A DNA stretch of 46,009 bases from Scedosporium boydii (taxonomy: Eukaryota > Ascomycota > Sordariomycetes > Microascales > Microascaceae): NCBI GenBank assembly GCA_002221725.1, contig NJFT01000283.1, positions 1-46,009 on the forward strand, written 5' to 3'. Under the pieces are notes generated by a model. The model was not told where the DNA came from and did not search any database. It saw only the letters and a program-made list of their open reading frames with translations. Below, piece by piece: positions 21,992 through 33,799 of the stretch (within the stretch, counting starts at the first letter, position 1; the number at the start of each line of letters is the position of its first letter). The position numbers and the translations under genes were made by a program.

Positions 21992-23109
21992 ATGCATTTC
22001 GCATACCCTTCGCGAAAAGCGTCGAATCCACCGCCCTTCAAACCCCGCTCCTCGCGCTTCCCAGTTCTTCTTCGCAAGGGCAGACTACGGACGATAGCGC
22101 TCTTCGGCGTCGCCGTGCTCTTCCTCCTCTACCTCTTCTCCGGCGGCTCGAGGCAAAGGACGAAATCGCGACATGTTCCCAGTGGGACGCCGCCAGTGGT
22201 GATGGTTACGGTTCTGGATAGCGCACATGGGCTGCCTTACATGGACTCGATCAGGGAAAACCGGATAAGCTATGCCAAACTACACGGTAAGTTTTCGGGA
22301 GGCTCCCTTCGTTGCTCTTCGCCATGCCTGAGCGAATAACTGACTAGTTGATGGTATTCGTATTCGTAAACAGGCTACGAAACCTTTTTCGTACATGTCG
22401 GAGATTACGACCTTCACGGCTCAACTATGTCCTGGACCAAAGTGGTGGCTATGAGGCACGCCTTGAACAAGTTTCCCGACTGCCAGTACATCTGGTTCCT
22501 CCACCAAGATGCCTTCATCATGAATCCCAAGATCTCTCTGCATAAGGATATACTGGCTACCGGGAAGCTCAATGAGTTGATGATGCGCAACCAGCCGGTC
22601 GCTCTTCCGGATAGCATCATCAAGACGTACCAGACGCTCAAACCCGACAACGTCGACCTTGTGGTTACGCAGGATGCGGGGGGGATGTCCCCCGATAGTA
22701 TCGTAATAAGAAACACGGAATGGGCGGAGTTCTTCCTCGATACCTGGTACGATCCGCTCTACAGAAGTTACAACTTCCAAAAAGCCGAGATCCACGCTCT
22801 CGTAAGCCTGCTCCTTACCTTGCCTGCCTCCGGACTTCCCGAGCCGTATAGTAAGGCCAACATAGACACTGACAAATGATGCAAACCCAGGAGCACATCG
22901 TGCAATGGCACCCCACTATTCTCTCGAAGCTCGCACTGATCCCCCAGAAATTTCTCAACTCGTACAGTCGCGAGACTCTCGGGCAAAAATATGCGGACGG
23001 CGACTTTGTGGTTCGGTTTGCCGAGTGCACCAAGACGGGGGACACGAGCTGTCAGCAGGAGGCTGGCCGGTATAATGAGCTGAGACTGCATGCATTTGCT
23101 AGCGCGTGA
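21992..23109 (+). CDS. mnn11: alpha-1,6-mannosyltransferase, GT34 family (Mnn10/Mnn11 type)
   Basis: Model: join(21992..22286, 22374..22801, 22891..23109), three exons, 313 residues, in phase (G|GC, then phase 0). Basic/Pro-rich cytosolic tail, one signal anchor (about residues 33-49, TIALFGVAVLFLLYLF), then a luminal GT34 domain: VVMVTVLDS, NRISYAKLHGYETFFVHVGDY, SWTKVVAMRHAL, YIWFLHQDAFIMNPKISL, QDAGGMSPDSIVIRNTEW, EHIVQWHPTI, FVVRFAECTK. In yeast, Mnn10 and Mnn11 extend the alpha-1,6-mannan backbone as part of the Golgi M-Pol II complex. Mnn11 is favoured by overall resemblance and short N-terminus, but the choice between the two is not certain. At the usual DxD nucleotide-sugar site the sequence reads HQD (142-144). 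The ATG precedes the anchor directly. Confidence 0.85.
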
Positions 23110-25019
23110 TAAGAGACACAAGTGTTTGTCCCGCAACCAGGATACGAAGGACACAGATGGAGCATGGCCAAGGCAAGCGGGGACTCTTAACGAGGCAGAG
23201 AAAGTTCGGGCGAAGAGTGAACCAGGCGTTCTGAGGATTTAAAAACTACTTGTATAACATTATCTACTGTTGGGATTACACGTAATGACCATGGAGGGGT
23301 TTTTAGATATACAGGATGCAATTTGGAATTTTTCATTGTTTGACATTTCCCCGGTGCTTTTTGGGGGGAGTACGAGGATGGGGGAGGAGGTTGAGATGAA
23401 ATGCTGCTCTTCGGCGGAATATCAGAACTGAGAAGACGATCGAGACAAGACCAGTCCACAAGGGTCCTTCACGGTTGCCTGATGCTCGGTAGCTTGGCAT
23501 TATCTGCTTCGTAAACCAGTTTGCTAGGCGGGGGGAAGTGAATTGATAGCATCGGTGTCAGACCATGGCAAAAAATGTAGTTCTTTCTATACTCTCGGTC
23601 TGTCCACTTCATAGGCAGCTCTTCTCTCCTCGTTTCTGCTTCGTATGTTCTAGGAGGGCGACGATACAGTTGCACTCTGTTGCCGTCGAATACCCTGTGG
23701 AGTTTTCCCGAAAAAAAGAGAGGCAGTGGGGGAGTCCCACACCACGGGAGAGCTCTTTGATCGGACATGATACCAAATTCGGAGCCGGAGACGGGGCCAG
23801 ATTCGATGTCCGGCACCCCGTTCCCGGAGGACTTGAGACATCCGTCACTCATTCGAATGCTGGAGCCTGGCGTGCGTGGCATATGACATAATAATGCAGC
23901 GTCAATCTCGCTAAGATGGAAATCCCGATTGCACTGATCTTGTTGCTGCACCTTCCAGGACGCGAGACGCCGCCCTCAAACGCAAGGACTTGCATCAATA
24001 GCACGCACGGTATTATGTAGATGTCGCAAGTAGTCCGCTCGATTCGGCAAACAGATCCGATTGAAGAAAGCAGGCAGGAACGTTGGCGGCACCTTGTGAT
24101 GAAGTCGTCAACTTGGAAAGAGCGAATCTCCAAGGTATCGAATACTACTGATCATGGTGAAATACTCCGTGGCCATTACAAGCGATACGAGTTGCTCCTA
24201 CCTTCCAGTCTTAGCTCGCAAGCTGCTCTCTGCATAGCGGGGTCAGTCGTAACCTCTGGAGCTTCCCCATTGGCCTCCGGGACTACACTAAAATGCATGT
24301 GATGCAGAGAATCTCTGGTCTTCCCACGCGGTTCATCAATTGATCGTCCATCGAACTTGCTATAAAGGACAAAGTCCACTATTGCTAGCTTCTGACACTT
24401 GGTAATGTCTACTTGTATGTACATATCTGCGAGTCGCGATTGCCTCTAGATCCCGAGTTCTACTTTGTAGATTACAACTTATTACCTGTCAAGACCTGCA
24501 AGTGAGGTTGATGCAGTTTAGTATTAGTAGTAGCTTATACAATTGTAGAGGGGACCCCGGTTTACCTCGGTCTCAAAGCTGTCACTCCAAGTCACAATCC
24601 CAGCAAAGCGAACGCCGCTTAACTCCAGAAATTGCCCTCGCTCCAATTTCCCGACTGGGGAAGTGTGGCTTTTCCAACTTTGACATCTCTCCAACGAAGA
24701 CGGACCATTCCCGCGGCCCCCGAACCTCAAAGAGAAAATGGTCTATTAACTGCGCTACTCCCTTTTGTGCATTCCAACCTTTGCGGTGGTCCCGTTTATT
24801 ATCTTCATTCCGAACCTTGATCCAAGGGATTGGACATTACAACTGTACTCATTTCCTTTTCCCTTTATTTCTTGTCCTGCAGCCGTCTTTTCCTCCTTTT
24901 CACCCCTTGGGGAACGCGGTTCCACCAGCTGATTGTATCTTGAAGGAGAGTAAAGTAGTCGGATCACTTCTTTTTAGGGAGGGTCGATCATTCGTCCCTC
25001 GACGATCCCCAGATCAACA
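23110..25019. other. intergenic, 1.9 kb, upstream of sphingosine-1-phosphate lyase
   Basis: Several open frames exist (for example minus 23469-23951 and plus 24502-25053), but they have neither recognisable domains nor consistent codon bias. The pyrimidine-rich 24770-25015 stretch looks like a 5' UTR/promoter of the next gene. No RNA gene seen. Confidence 0.5.
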
Positions 25020-27113
25020 ATGCCGGGAACCTCGCGCATACCGGCCAGCTTAAGGGAAAGCTTCAACCAGGTTAAGAGGAGGCGCCCGACAAGTTTGGCT
25101 GCTGTCGTGAACCTTGACTTGTAAGTTTTTCAACTTGCTCCATTTCCCCGATTGTCGCAGTCGACGTACCCCCGGATGTTGCGGGGCCACCCTCATCATC
25201 CTCCTCATCCGCAACCAGTCGAGCTGTGTGAAAGGGTCGCCTCGTCTCTGGATGCGCGCCTGTTTGCTTGCTTATCTGCCATGTTCATGATGCTTGCTCC
25301 GAGCTTCGGCACTCGATGCGACAGAAGGGGGAAGGAAGGGAGAAGGGGGGGGGGGGTTGGGATGCTCCAGCACGCAGCTTTGATTCAGAAAGACTGACAC
25401 CCAGTGCGCTCTTCGCGCGACCTTGCACTTGCCTAGATTTCGTAACATCATCTTTTTCTTCTTCGTACTGCGATGGACTCGACGCGCCTTCTGGCAGCTC
25501 AGGGGCCGCGGAATAATCGGATCCCTTGTTGAACTTTACCGCAATATCGGAAGGATATTGTACGGCTACTTCCTCCGAGTCCCTGGCGTCCGCGGAAAGG
25601 TGGAAAAGCAAGTAGCCGAGGCCCTGGCCAAGACCGAAGCGAAATTAATACCCGCCGACCTACCGAAATACCTCGCCCTACCGAAGGAGGGCTTGACCGA
25701 CGAGGAGGTGAAGAAGGAGCTCGAGACGCTGGCAAACCTGGATCACACAAAGTGGGAGGAGGGATACGTGTCCGGTGCCGTGTATCATGGAGAGGAGGAG
25801 CTCACCAAGTTGCAAACGGAGGCGTTTGGCATATTTACGGTCGCCAACCCGATTCATCCCGATGTCTTCCCAGGTGTAAGAAAGATGGAGGCGGAGGTTG
25901 TCGCCATGGTACTCTCGCTGTTCAACGCCCCTCCTGGTGCTGCGGGAACGTCTACGGCTGGCGGTACTGAGAGCATTCTTGTTTGCTGTCTTGCTGCGAG
26001 GCAGAAGGCTTACGCCGAGAGGGGTATTACGGAGCCAGAGATGTAAGTGCAGGCAGTCCGCCACGATCTTGTTTGCGTCCTACAAATCACGAGGTGGCTC
26101 TCGCTAATATGTGTGTCTACAGGATTATCCCAGAGACTGCACACGTTGCCTTCCGAAAGGCAGGTGATTATTTCAAGATCAAAGTTCACCGCGTGGCGTG
26201 TCCGGCCCCCGACTACCAGGTTGACATCAAGGCAGTCCAACGCCTCATCAACCCCAATACTGTCCTTCTCGTCGGCTCCGCACCTAACTACCCCCATGGT
26301 ATCATTGACGACTTTGCAGCTCTCTCGAGGCTTGCTCTTAAGCGCAAGATCTGGCTCCACGTCGACTGCTGCCTCGGTTCGTTTGTCATGCCTTACCTAG
26401 AGAAGGCCGGTTTTGAATCCCAGCCCTTTGACTTCCGACTCAAGGGTGTGTCAAGCATTAGCTGCGACACCCACAAGTACGGCTTCGCGCCCAAGGGCAA
26501 CTCCACGGCGCTGTACCGCTCGGCCGAGCACCGATCCTACCAGTACTACGTCTCACCAGACTGGCCGGGCGGTGTCTACGCGTCCCCGGGTATAGCCGGA
26601 TCGCGACCCGGCGCCCTCATCGCGGGCTGCTGGGCTAGTCTTGTCAAGATGGGCCAGAACGGCTACCTCGACGCCTGCGTCAAGATTGTCGGCACGGCCA
26701 AATGCATTGCCCAGAAGATCCACGAAACTCCCTCGCTCGACAGCGAGCTCGAGATCCTAGGCCGGCCCCTCGTCTCCGTCGTGGCTTTCACCTCGAAGAA
26801 CCTGGACATTTACGACATCTACGATGGCATGACGGCCAAGGGGTGGCATCTCAATGCTCTCCAGGACCCTCCAGCCATCCACGTTGCCGTGACGATGCCC
26901 ATCGTCAAGGTATGGGAGAAGCTCATGTCGGATCTCGAGGCCGTCGTGGAGGCCGAGAGGGAGAAGGAAAGAGCGAGGATCGCGCAGGGCAAGGGCGCGA
27001 AGAAGACGATGGGCGACTCTGCGGCCCTTTACGGAGTTGCGGGCTCGTTGCCAAATAAGAGTGTCGTCGTGAATTTGGCGACGGGTTTCCTCGATTTGCT
27101 GTACAAAACATGA
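25020..27113 (+). CDS. dpl1: sphingosine-1-phosphate lyase (Dpl1)
   Basis: Model: join(25020..25120, 25437..26042, 26123..27113), 565 residues. It cleaves long-chain-base phosphates to hexadecenal-type aldehydes and phosphoethanolamine using PLP, the exit step of sphingolipid catabolism at the ER. One N-terminal membrane segment (about 35-50, NIIFFFFVLRW) is followed by the group II decarboxylase-like fold: KVSGAVYHG-type motif (YVSGAVYHGEEEL), HPDVFPGVRKMEAEVV, TSTAGGTESIL, VGSAPNYPHGIIDD, LHVDCCLGSF and SISCDTHKYGFAPKG with the PLP lysine near 354. The C-terminus SAALYGVAGSLPNKS...GFLDLLYKT is typical. The first intron (316 nt) is unusually long and carries a 12-G run. It is inferred from the GTAAGT donor at 25121 and acceptor CCTAG at 25436, because the upstream peptide MPGTSRIPASLRESFNQVKRR fits fungal Dpl1 N-termini. 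Exon 1 is less certain than the rest. Confidence 0.9.
25345..25356 (+). repeat. 12-G homopolymer in the first intron of dpl1
   Basis: Uninterrupted G run within a purine-rich part of the intron; likely length-variable between strains and a sequencing-error risk. Confidence 0.7.
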
Positions 27114-30100
27114 TGGAATAGGGTCAGGGTTAGGTCAATGTCAGAACCAGAAGTATCAATTCGTTGCTGTTTTATTTTTATCTTTTTTTTTTTTTTTTAT
27201 GGAATAACAATTTTTATTACAAGGACAGAGGCTGAGTCTTACTGGCAATGATGCTGGTTGTCTCCTATTTTTTTCTCGGTGATATAGTTATTCAAGTATC
27301 ATACAATTTGAACCTCTACGGACGCAAACCCCGTCTCTGTGTTGGGCTGCAGTCTTTCGATCCCTGATGAGTTTCAGTTCGATGAGGCGGAAGTGAGCTG
27401 AGGCACAAGTTTCCAAACTCGAGCCGGTCCGCCTGCTCTTCGCCACGTCATTTACAACTGCACATATGTGCCTTTATGCAGAAGGGGGAAACCCCCTCGC
27501 AAAGCGGCGAGCTCCCCCTTCAGTTGAGATGCAGCAAGCCCCAGGATTATGTGTTTTGCTTCTTGTTCTTTCTTTCTCAGGAGTGACGACGATGGATCTT
27601 GTTGCCTGATTCTTTAGCAAACATCTTTTCTCCTCGAAGACGAGTACAAAAGTAAGGAAACGAAGTGGACGAGGCTCAGAGGGGAACACGCGACATGGCA
27701 ACGTTCCACGGCAAAAAAAGGGGAGGAGGGGGGCGTAGAAGGACGCAGGCGGCCGCTATGGTGGATTTGGAAGTTTTCAGTCTTGTTTGTTCATGAAGAA
27801 GTGAAATGGAAGTTCTTCGCTTTTCTTCGTTCGACCCGGTGAGAGGGTGAAGTGAAAACCCGGTGCGAGTTTTCTTTTCCCTCGACGGGATTCGAGGACC
27901 CGACTTGGTGTCAGCGTCAGCAGATGAAGAGCCGCAAGCAGGCTCGAGTTCCTCGAGGGAAGTTTGACATGTTTTGGATCCCCGAGGGAGATGAAGATTT
28001 CCGGGGCGAGAGAGGATACACATGTCACATTGGGTCCCCGGTGTAGGTGGAACTCTGAGAATCGGCCCCCATATGTTATGTTTGCGATGAGCAGTGGTCT
28101 TGTGATGGAGGGAGGTAGCTCATCGGCACATTCATCAGGCGGTGCGTCATTCTAGGCAGCCTTTGAGATGAGGACGGGAGTTTGTTCCTCGGTGTCTTCT
28201 TGTCTCGACATCAGGCTTTGGCTTTGGCTTCACAAGGTCATGATGGCTGCATGCTCACGATACACCGACACCAGGCACACGGGGAGATGCCAGCCATCCC
28301 GAGAAAACAGCATCACAAAAGTGGACTAATGCTTGCCGTGCTCAGCCTGGTCATTCCTCTCACATGTGCGAGATTGCATTAAGACTGCATTCTATGGCTA
28401 TCGGCATTGCGAAGTCTCCCCCTTCCGCTTCGTGGTCCAGACCAGGCTACCGATCACTGGAGAGATAATCTAGCCAGCCTTCTCCGCCGTCGTGCCCGGT
28501 GAAGGAAATCGACCAATACCAGACGATGAAAATCCCTCTTTCTTGTGGCCCCTCGGAAACGGAAGAAGGAAGAACTCGAGTGGGCTCTCTCGTTTCTGTG
28601 GCATCTCCGAAACCAATTTCATCTTCATGCGTCACAAAAACTGCACTTTGCTAGTGCCGAGTGGCTGGCCTCCATCTCGTAGCGTCTCCCATCAACCCCG
28701 AATATAAAATTCCAAATTGCTTTTTCCTTTCGTCCTCCACCGTTGCCCGGCCCCATGAACAGCCCCCAACACGCAGCCCGAACGAGGGATGTAACGTAAA
28801 AAATGGGATGGTTACGAGCTCCGAACCCCGCCAACCATGGCCCCGCGCAACGATGATCTGTCACGGCTTTAGCTTCCGAGAGGTTGAAAGCGAGAAGCCG
28901 CGCAGCGGGGATCTGATTCCGCTTTGCGCGCTCCCGAATGAACGCCTGTTATTCGATGCCAACTTGACGTTTTTAAATGCATTGCCGCGTGGAGCGATGG
29001 GAGACGGACATGAGGAAGGTTGGCTGCATAAGCCACGGGATTGGGAGGTCATCGGCGGCCGGGAATAAGATAGAACCTTGATATCATCTGGGTCTAGAAC
29101 GCATATCATCAAAAACACTTGTCATGGTGGTGCATTCTCTTCAGGATATGATGGATACGACTGTGTATCCTCGCTTCACACCCGAGAGCTCAGCTACTCG
29201 TTGAGATGGCAGAGCTCCGACAGGTCCATGCACTTGCGGCTAGTTGGATGCTTCGCGTTGCATAGGACTCCCATCCCTCCCTTTTTCATAGAAAATGCGC
29301 TGCTTCCGGCAACCTTCTTTTTCCATATCCTCCCCGCCATCGCCAAATACGATTGGGTCTTGGCGACATCAACAATTACATCAACGACTTTCTTCATCTT
29401 TCCCCGGAAAATACAAATCAAATCCTCCTCTTCCCCTCACGAATTCGGGCCTCAGAATCGCCGGTCCCGAGATGGCTGGCTCGGCAGTCTTCTCCCGTCC
29501 CACGGCGTGGACCCCCGAGAAACCTTGTCAGAGCGCGTTCAAAAACCAGGGGACAGAACGGGCGGAGGGGATCGTCCCGAAAGGGAATGACAGGAAGAGA
29601 AGAAGGGCCAGGGGGAGAAATTACAAAGAAGGGAATGCGGGAGGTAAGTGGAGAAACTTGGGGTAACACGATGCCGAGCATAGTGCGCACTCGCATGGGT
29701 AAGAAGGAGGAGGTGGACGTCAAGATGATAATTGTTCGGAGGGGGGATGGATTTGTTCTCGTCTTGAGGGAGTGGCAGTGCAGTTCTCGAAGATTATCTC
29801 CCACAAAGTGAGGGGAAGGGGAGATGAGCCTCTTGTTTTGAGGCCCTTCTGGACACCTACGTTTTAAAGCATGGAATATGATGGTGTATACTTCGAGAAC
29901 ATTCAAGGAAACATCAGGCACATCGACTCTTGATGTGGATTAAGCCAGAATAATAGAGGGCAGAATATGAGCCCGACTCCGAAACATAGGATCACGATTC
30001 ACCACCATTTCCCTAGACACGCGTCGCGTGTGTAAGTGAGGCGGGTGGCTTGACGATCTTGATGTAAGTGTAAGTGGACAGGACCCTGCTCCCGGTCACC

Positions 30101-30360
30101 AATTTGGTCCGGGAGAGGGAGAGAAAGAGAGCAAACATTAATGCCTGCCGGTGAGAAGGAGGGGGATGATAATCCTGAGCGCCAGGCATATCATATACAT
30201 TGTCCACACACGACAGGTTCGAAGCCAAGCTAAGCCAAGCCAGGCTCTATTCATCATTCATCCGGGCTGCCTACGAAGTAGACTGACTATAGACCTAACC
30301 TCTCAAATGACCGATCAGTGGCATTGCACCCACACTCTATCTGCACTCCATCTGGGGCTG
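27114..30360. other. gene-poor stretch, 3.2 kb
   Basis: No gene supported. A T16 run at 27183-27198 lies in the dpl1 3' flank. Open frames between 28.6 and 29.9 kb overlap one another on both strands and have no domain or consistent codon bias. Near-copy CTACGAAGTAG is at 30271-30281. I see no tRNA, transposase or reverse transcriptase remnant. Confidence 0.5.
27183..27198 (+). repeat. poly-T run (16)
   Basis: Homopolymer about 70 bp after the dpl1 stop, in an AT-rich region that may include the polyadenylation site. Confidence 0.7.
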
Positions 30361-30774
30361 CTATTTCTCGAAGGAGTACATCAATTTGATCCTTTCCGTA
30401 TGGCTCGGCCTTCTCGGTGAATCGAAACCACCACCGCCCGGCAGGAATCCCTTCCGCATCTTATTTAACACGACTCTCCACTCAGCACGCCTTTGATTCC
30501 AAGTCTCATGTGCGATGGCTGATGTATCCCTGCTCCGCGCATTATTGGCTCTCTTGGGTCGCTTTTCCTTTAAACCCGGTCGCCCGTACCCGAACTGCTT
30601 CTGCAGCGCATAGAATAATACCACAGCCCCAATTGCCTGTCGCCCAAAAAAATTCCGCCCCTCAACACCATCAGCGCCCAAGCGAAACTGCTTAAATGAG
30701 GCGAACGAAGAGACTAGACCGTAGAAGAGCTGGGTACATCCTGCAGCCCAAAAGCTCCTTTCATGTCGCCTCAT
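30361..30774 (-). CDS. small hypothetical protein, 137 residues
   Basis: One frame from ATG 30774 to TAG. The composition is protein-like: aromatic and Gly-rich hydrophobic segments (AAGCTQLFYGLVSSFASF and FGRQAIGAVVLFYALQKQF) are followed by a basic, soluble half (KEKRPKRANNARSRDTS, ETWNQRRAEWRVVLNKM). This suggests one or two membrane-associated helices with a basic tail. I do not recognise a family. Codon third positions are only weakly biased, so it may be a lineage-specific gene or a chance frame. It stands alone between dpl1 and the DUF7514-type gene; an upstream minus-strand frame overlaps its start codon (TGATG at 30771) but looks like leader sequence. Confidence 0.45.
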   Translation of the reverse strand: MRRHERSFWAAGCTQLFYGLVSSFASFKQFRLGADGVEGRNFFGRQAIGAVVLFYALQKQFGYGRPGLKEKRPKRANNARSRDTSAIAHETWNQRRAEWRVVLNKMRKGFLPGGGGFDSPRRPSHTERIKLMYSFEK

Positions 30775-31058
30775 CGCGAAGAGGGTGGCAGAGCGTATTG
30801 ATACCCCAACTGCCGCCTATTTATTTTATTTGTTATCCTTGACCCCCATGGTATGCGTAAAATACGCCCAGTGGGGTTTTGGGGGGGAATAGCTACTTGC
30901 ATCCTACGCTGCACAACTGCGCGCCCACATAAAGCGTCGAAAACCGGGGCACGACGGGATATTGCCGCGTACTGAGTTGCGGAAAAAAGAGAGCTTGGGG
31001 GGTGTACCGTAGATGATGGATGGTTGTGATGACAATAAGAGCTACAATGAGAGCCAGT

Positions 31059-31093
<35 letters not shown>

Positions 31094-31769
31094 TGCTTGC
31101 TCGTCGGGCTGTAGCACCCGCACACTTGTGGTGAACGTTCCTTCGTCTTGGAAAAGGTGTTACAAAGGGGTCGAGCAAGAACGTCACCGACGGGTTTGTT
31201 TGCTCTCTATGAGTCCATATCTCTCGCCATCCTGGTGGCCCCGATACGAGAGCTCAAGTTGTACCCCCATCTGTTGTTGGGGCCGGCCATCTATCCACTT
31301 ACACCCACCATCTTAGTTTCTCGATGCCCGAGAAGCCCACCCCTCCTGGATGAAGTCGGGAGTAACTGTACCACCAGACTTTTACGCCCACCATGTGTAT
31401 ACCCTTGCTTAAGACCATACGGGATGTAGCCATACTTTTGTGTTCAGGAAGGCCTCATTCTCTCTGCCCCCCGGGGCCATTACCCGAACCCCTTGGCCTC
31501 GTCGCCAGGATGGCTTAACGGTAACATAGCACAAGGGCGCCGATGGACAATGGCTATATCGGAGAGCCATAGAAGAGCTCAAATATAAATTGGGCTCATC
31601 CTCGCCAGAATCTTTCCCCTTAGACACACACTCGACTAAATCCTAGAAAGTTTGGTATCTGAGCAAAACTAAAGCCTACCCAAAACCAAGACTCAAACCG
31701 ACCCCTTCTACCGGATATCACCGTTGACACAGAAACCTCCAACTCACTGAACATCTTAGCCGGAAAGAA
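30775..31769. other. intergenic with GA microsatellite
   Basis: No gene supported. It includes the GA repeat at 31061-31093 and the presumed promoter of the gene starting at 31770. Confidence 0.5.
31061..31093 (+). repeat. (AG)n microsatellite
   Basis: About 16 AG units with one interruption (GATAG at 31070-31074). Candidate length-polymorphic marker. Confidence 0.85.
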
Positions 31770-33799
31770 ATGGCGGAAACTTCTTTCATCCCACCGCCTC
31801 CTCCGCCTCTCATGTCCCCAACTTGCCCCAGACCTTCCCTAGGTCGACAGTCCAGTTGGCACAGAACCTCCACGATCCTAGGATCTGTGCCTCCTCCGCC
31901 TCCTCCTCCTCCGCCCACAGAGAGCTGGGCCCCTGATGAGGAGGAATACATCGAGGCGGACGAGCTCCGCGGCGACGAGCCCGAGTTCGTGTTAGATAGG
32001 GGCATCCCCACTAACTATACTCCTTTTCCGCCAGACATGGTCGACGAATTTCGAAAATTCCTCAACGCTGGCGGCGTCGAAGGCCTCAAGAACCAGATTG
32101 TAGAAGAAGGCAAGCAGTTCTCGTTCTCGTTCTCGTTCCCTTCCCATCTTCACTGTCTTCTCTCCCCACTTCCGGATTTCAACTAACACGAATTCGACAG
32201 TCGGAGAACGATTTAGAAGTGATATAGAGAGGAACTCGTTCTCCTCCCGGCCTTCCCCCCCATCCCCGCCGCCTTCCTACTCTACCTCGCCAACCACCTA
32301 CTCCCACTCCTTCTCCTCGTCTCCAAAGCAAAGCCAAAACCCGCGGGAATCATTCTTCCCCCCCAAGGCTCCCAACTTTGCGGCAGCTCCGCCGACCGGC
32401 CCTACCTTCCCGCAAACACCACCTACTTCTCCTCTTCAGAAGCCCCAAAGCGATGTCGGTCTAAGCATCGTCGACAAGCGCTGGGGCCAGCTGTTTGATG
32501 AGAACGGCAAGGCCACCAGGAGACTTGGTCAGGTTCTAAGAGGAATCGCCAACTACCTTGTAAGTAGTTCGAAAGTGCTTTCGATCGTGACAGTCGGCGA
32601 ATTGTAGCTAAAGACTAAGGCTAACTTCAATATTACAGATCTCGCAGGTAGAGCCTCTCGGCCTCGTCATCCCCCCAAAGAAGCTGTCGGTCTTTTACCG
32701 ACAGTATGCTATCGAAAACGAGCCGCACTCCTTTGCTGGTTAGCCACATCGATAGAGATACCCCGACAGAGAGAAAATAAAGACGCTAACTTTTACTTCC
32801 CTCTCTCAAATAGACGTTTTCAAGTGTCGTGAGGATGACGAGAAGGACTGGTTTGATATCGAATGCCTCTTCGAGGACCTAGAATGCAACTACCACCTCA
32901 TCAAACATAACCCAAAGTCTCCCAACCTCGTTCCAGCCCTCACCCCGGACGGCTTCGTCAAATGGACCATAATGGCCATCTACGCCAACCCGGACGTCGA
33001 AGCCAAGCGCCTGGACAGGATCATGTCGAAACTGCCCATCGACTCAGACGGCCCCCTCGTGGACGGAAAGCCCGAGAGGCTCCCGAAGCAGCTATCGAGA
33101 CACCTCCTCCCCAACAAAGCCGACAAGACCGCGCAGGAGAATTTCGACCTTTCTATCAAGGACGTCTTTTCTCGGCGAAAATCCCGCGATCGAAAGAGGG
33201 CTGAAAAGGCGCGGAAGAGCTCTCCGGACGGCTTCGGCTCGAGCACGTCATCGTCCAAGAACCGGGACAGGGACGCATCCTACAACGACGGCAGCCCTGA
33301 CTCCACTTCTAGGAGAAAGGAGGAGAAGAAGGCGCCAGTCAAGTCCGTCAGGTTTACAAACAAGGACCGCGACAACGACGGCACTCAATCTACTCGACCG
33401 TCGAAAGAAGGAGCTGGCCGTCCCTACAATTTGAGCAACATTACACTACCTCCAACGGCCCGGGGCCAGGAACGCAGTCCATCAACGAAATCACCCCGGC
33501 ACGGCTCCACCGACTCTAGTCCTGTCGATTCACATGCAACGTCGCCTCCCCCGCCTTCGGTATCTCCGCTAGACCTCCACAGCAGCGGACGAGACCGGCT
33601 GGAAAAGGACGACAAATACTACCGATATTCGTCCAAGGCCGAAGACGTCACCCCACGCCGTATGCCGAACGGGAGTGGAGACGACGTTTCCAGGTCCAGG
33701 CGAAGGAGGAGCGTTGTGCTCATGCAGGACAAGCCGCCCAGTCGACATCACAGCCGGCGAGAGTCGGCTGCAGACTATGCCGGACACCAATACAAATGA
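31770..33799 (+). CDS. DUF7514-type fungal protein of unknown function
   Basis: Model: join(31770..32109, 32201..32559, 32639..32738, 32814..33799), four exons, 594 residues. N-terminal poly-Pro tracts (8 and 9 Pro) are followed by an acidic linker. A Ser/Pro-rich region leads to a conserved globular domain (about 190-330): VDKRWGQLFDENGKATRRLGQVLRG, PKKLSVFYRQYAIE, WFDIECLFEDLECNYHLIKH, ALTPDGFVKWTIMAIYANPDVEAKRL and ERLPKQLSRHLLP. This matches the domain I know as DUF7514, common in Pezizomycotina. The rest is a highly charged, Ser/Arg-rich disordered tail. Intron 1 appears to be GC-AG: exon 1 ends G|GCAAGC, the branch point is CTAAC and the acceptor CGACAG. The only nearby GT donor (GTAGAA) gives a stop with the available acceptors. 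Other introns are GT-AG. The function is unknown; a nuclear or cytoskeletal role would be speculation. Confidence 0.82.

Noticed and set aside
23469..23951. 160-codon minus-strand open frame
   Set aside because: No domain, no codon bias, overlapped by several other open frames on both strands; it looks like chance.
24502..25053. 183-codon plus-strand frame running into the dpl1 start
   Set aside because: It reads through a pyrimidine-rich leader in a different frame from dpl1; the dpl1 exon 1 model explains the overlap.
28661..29921. Overlapping open frames of 120-170 codons on both strands
   Set aside because: Ser/Pro/Arg-rich shadow-like composition, no consistent third-position bias and no plausible introns joining them.
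31440..31540. GGGGTTCGGGTAA and TGGCTTAACGGTAACA, suggestive of tRNA T- and D-arms
   Set aside because: They lie on opposite strands and cannot belong to one tRNA.
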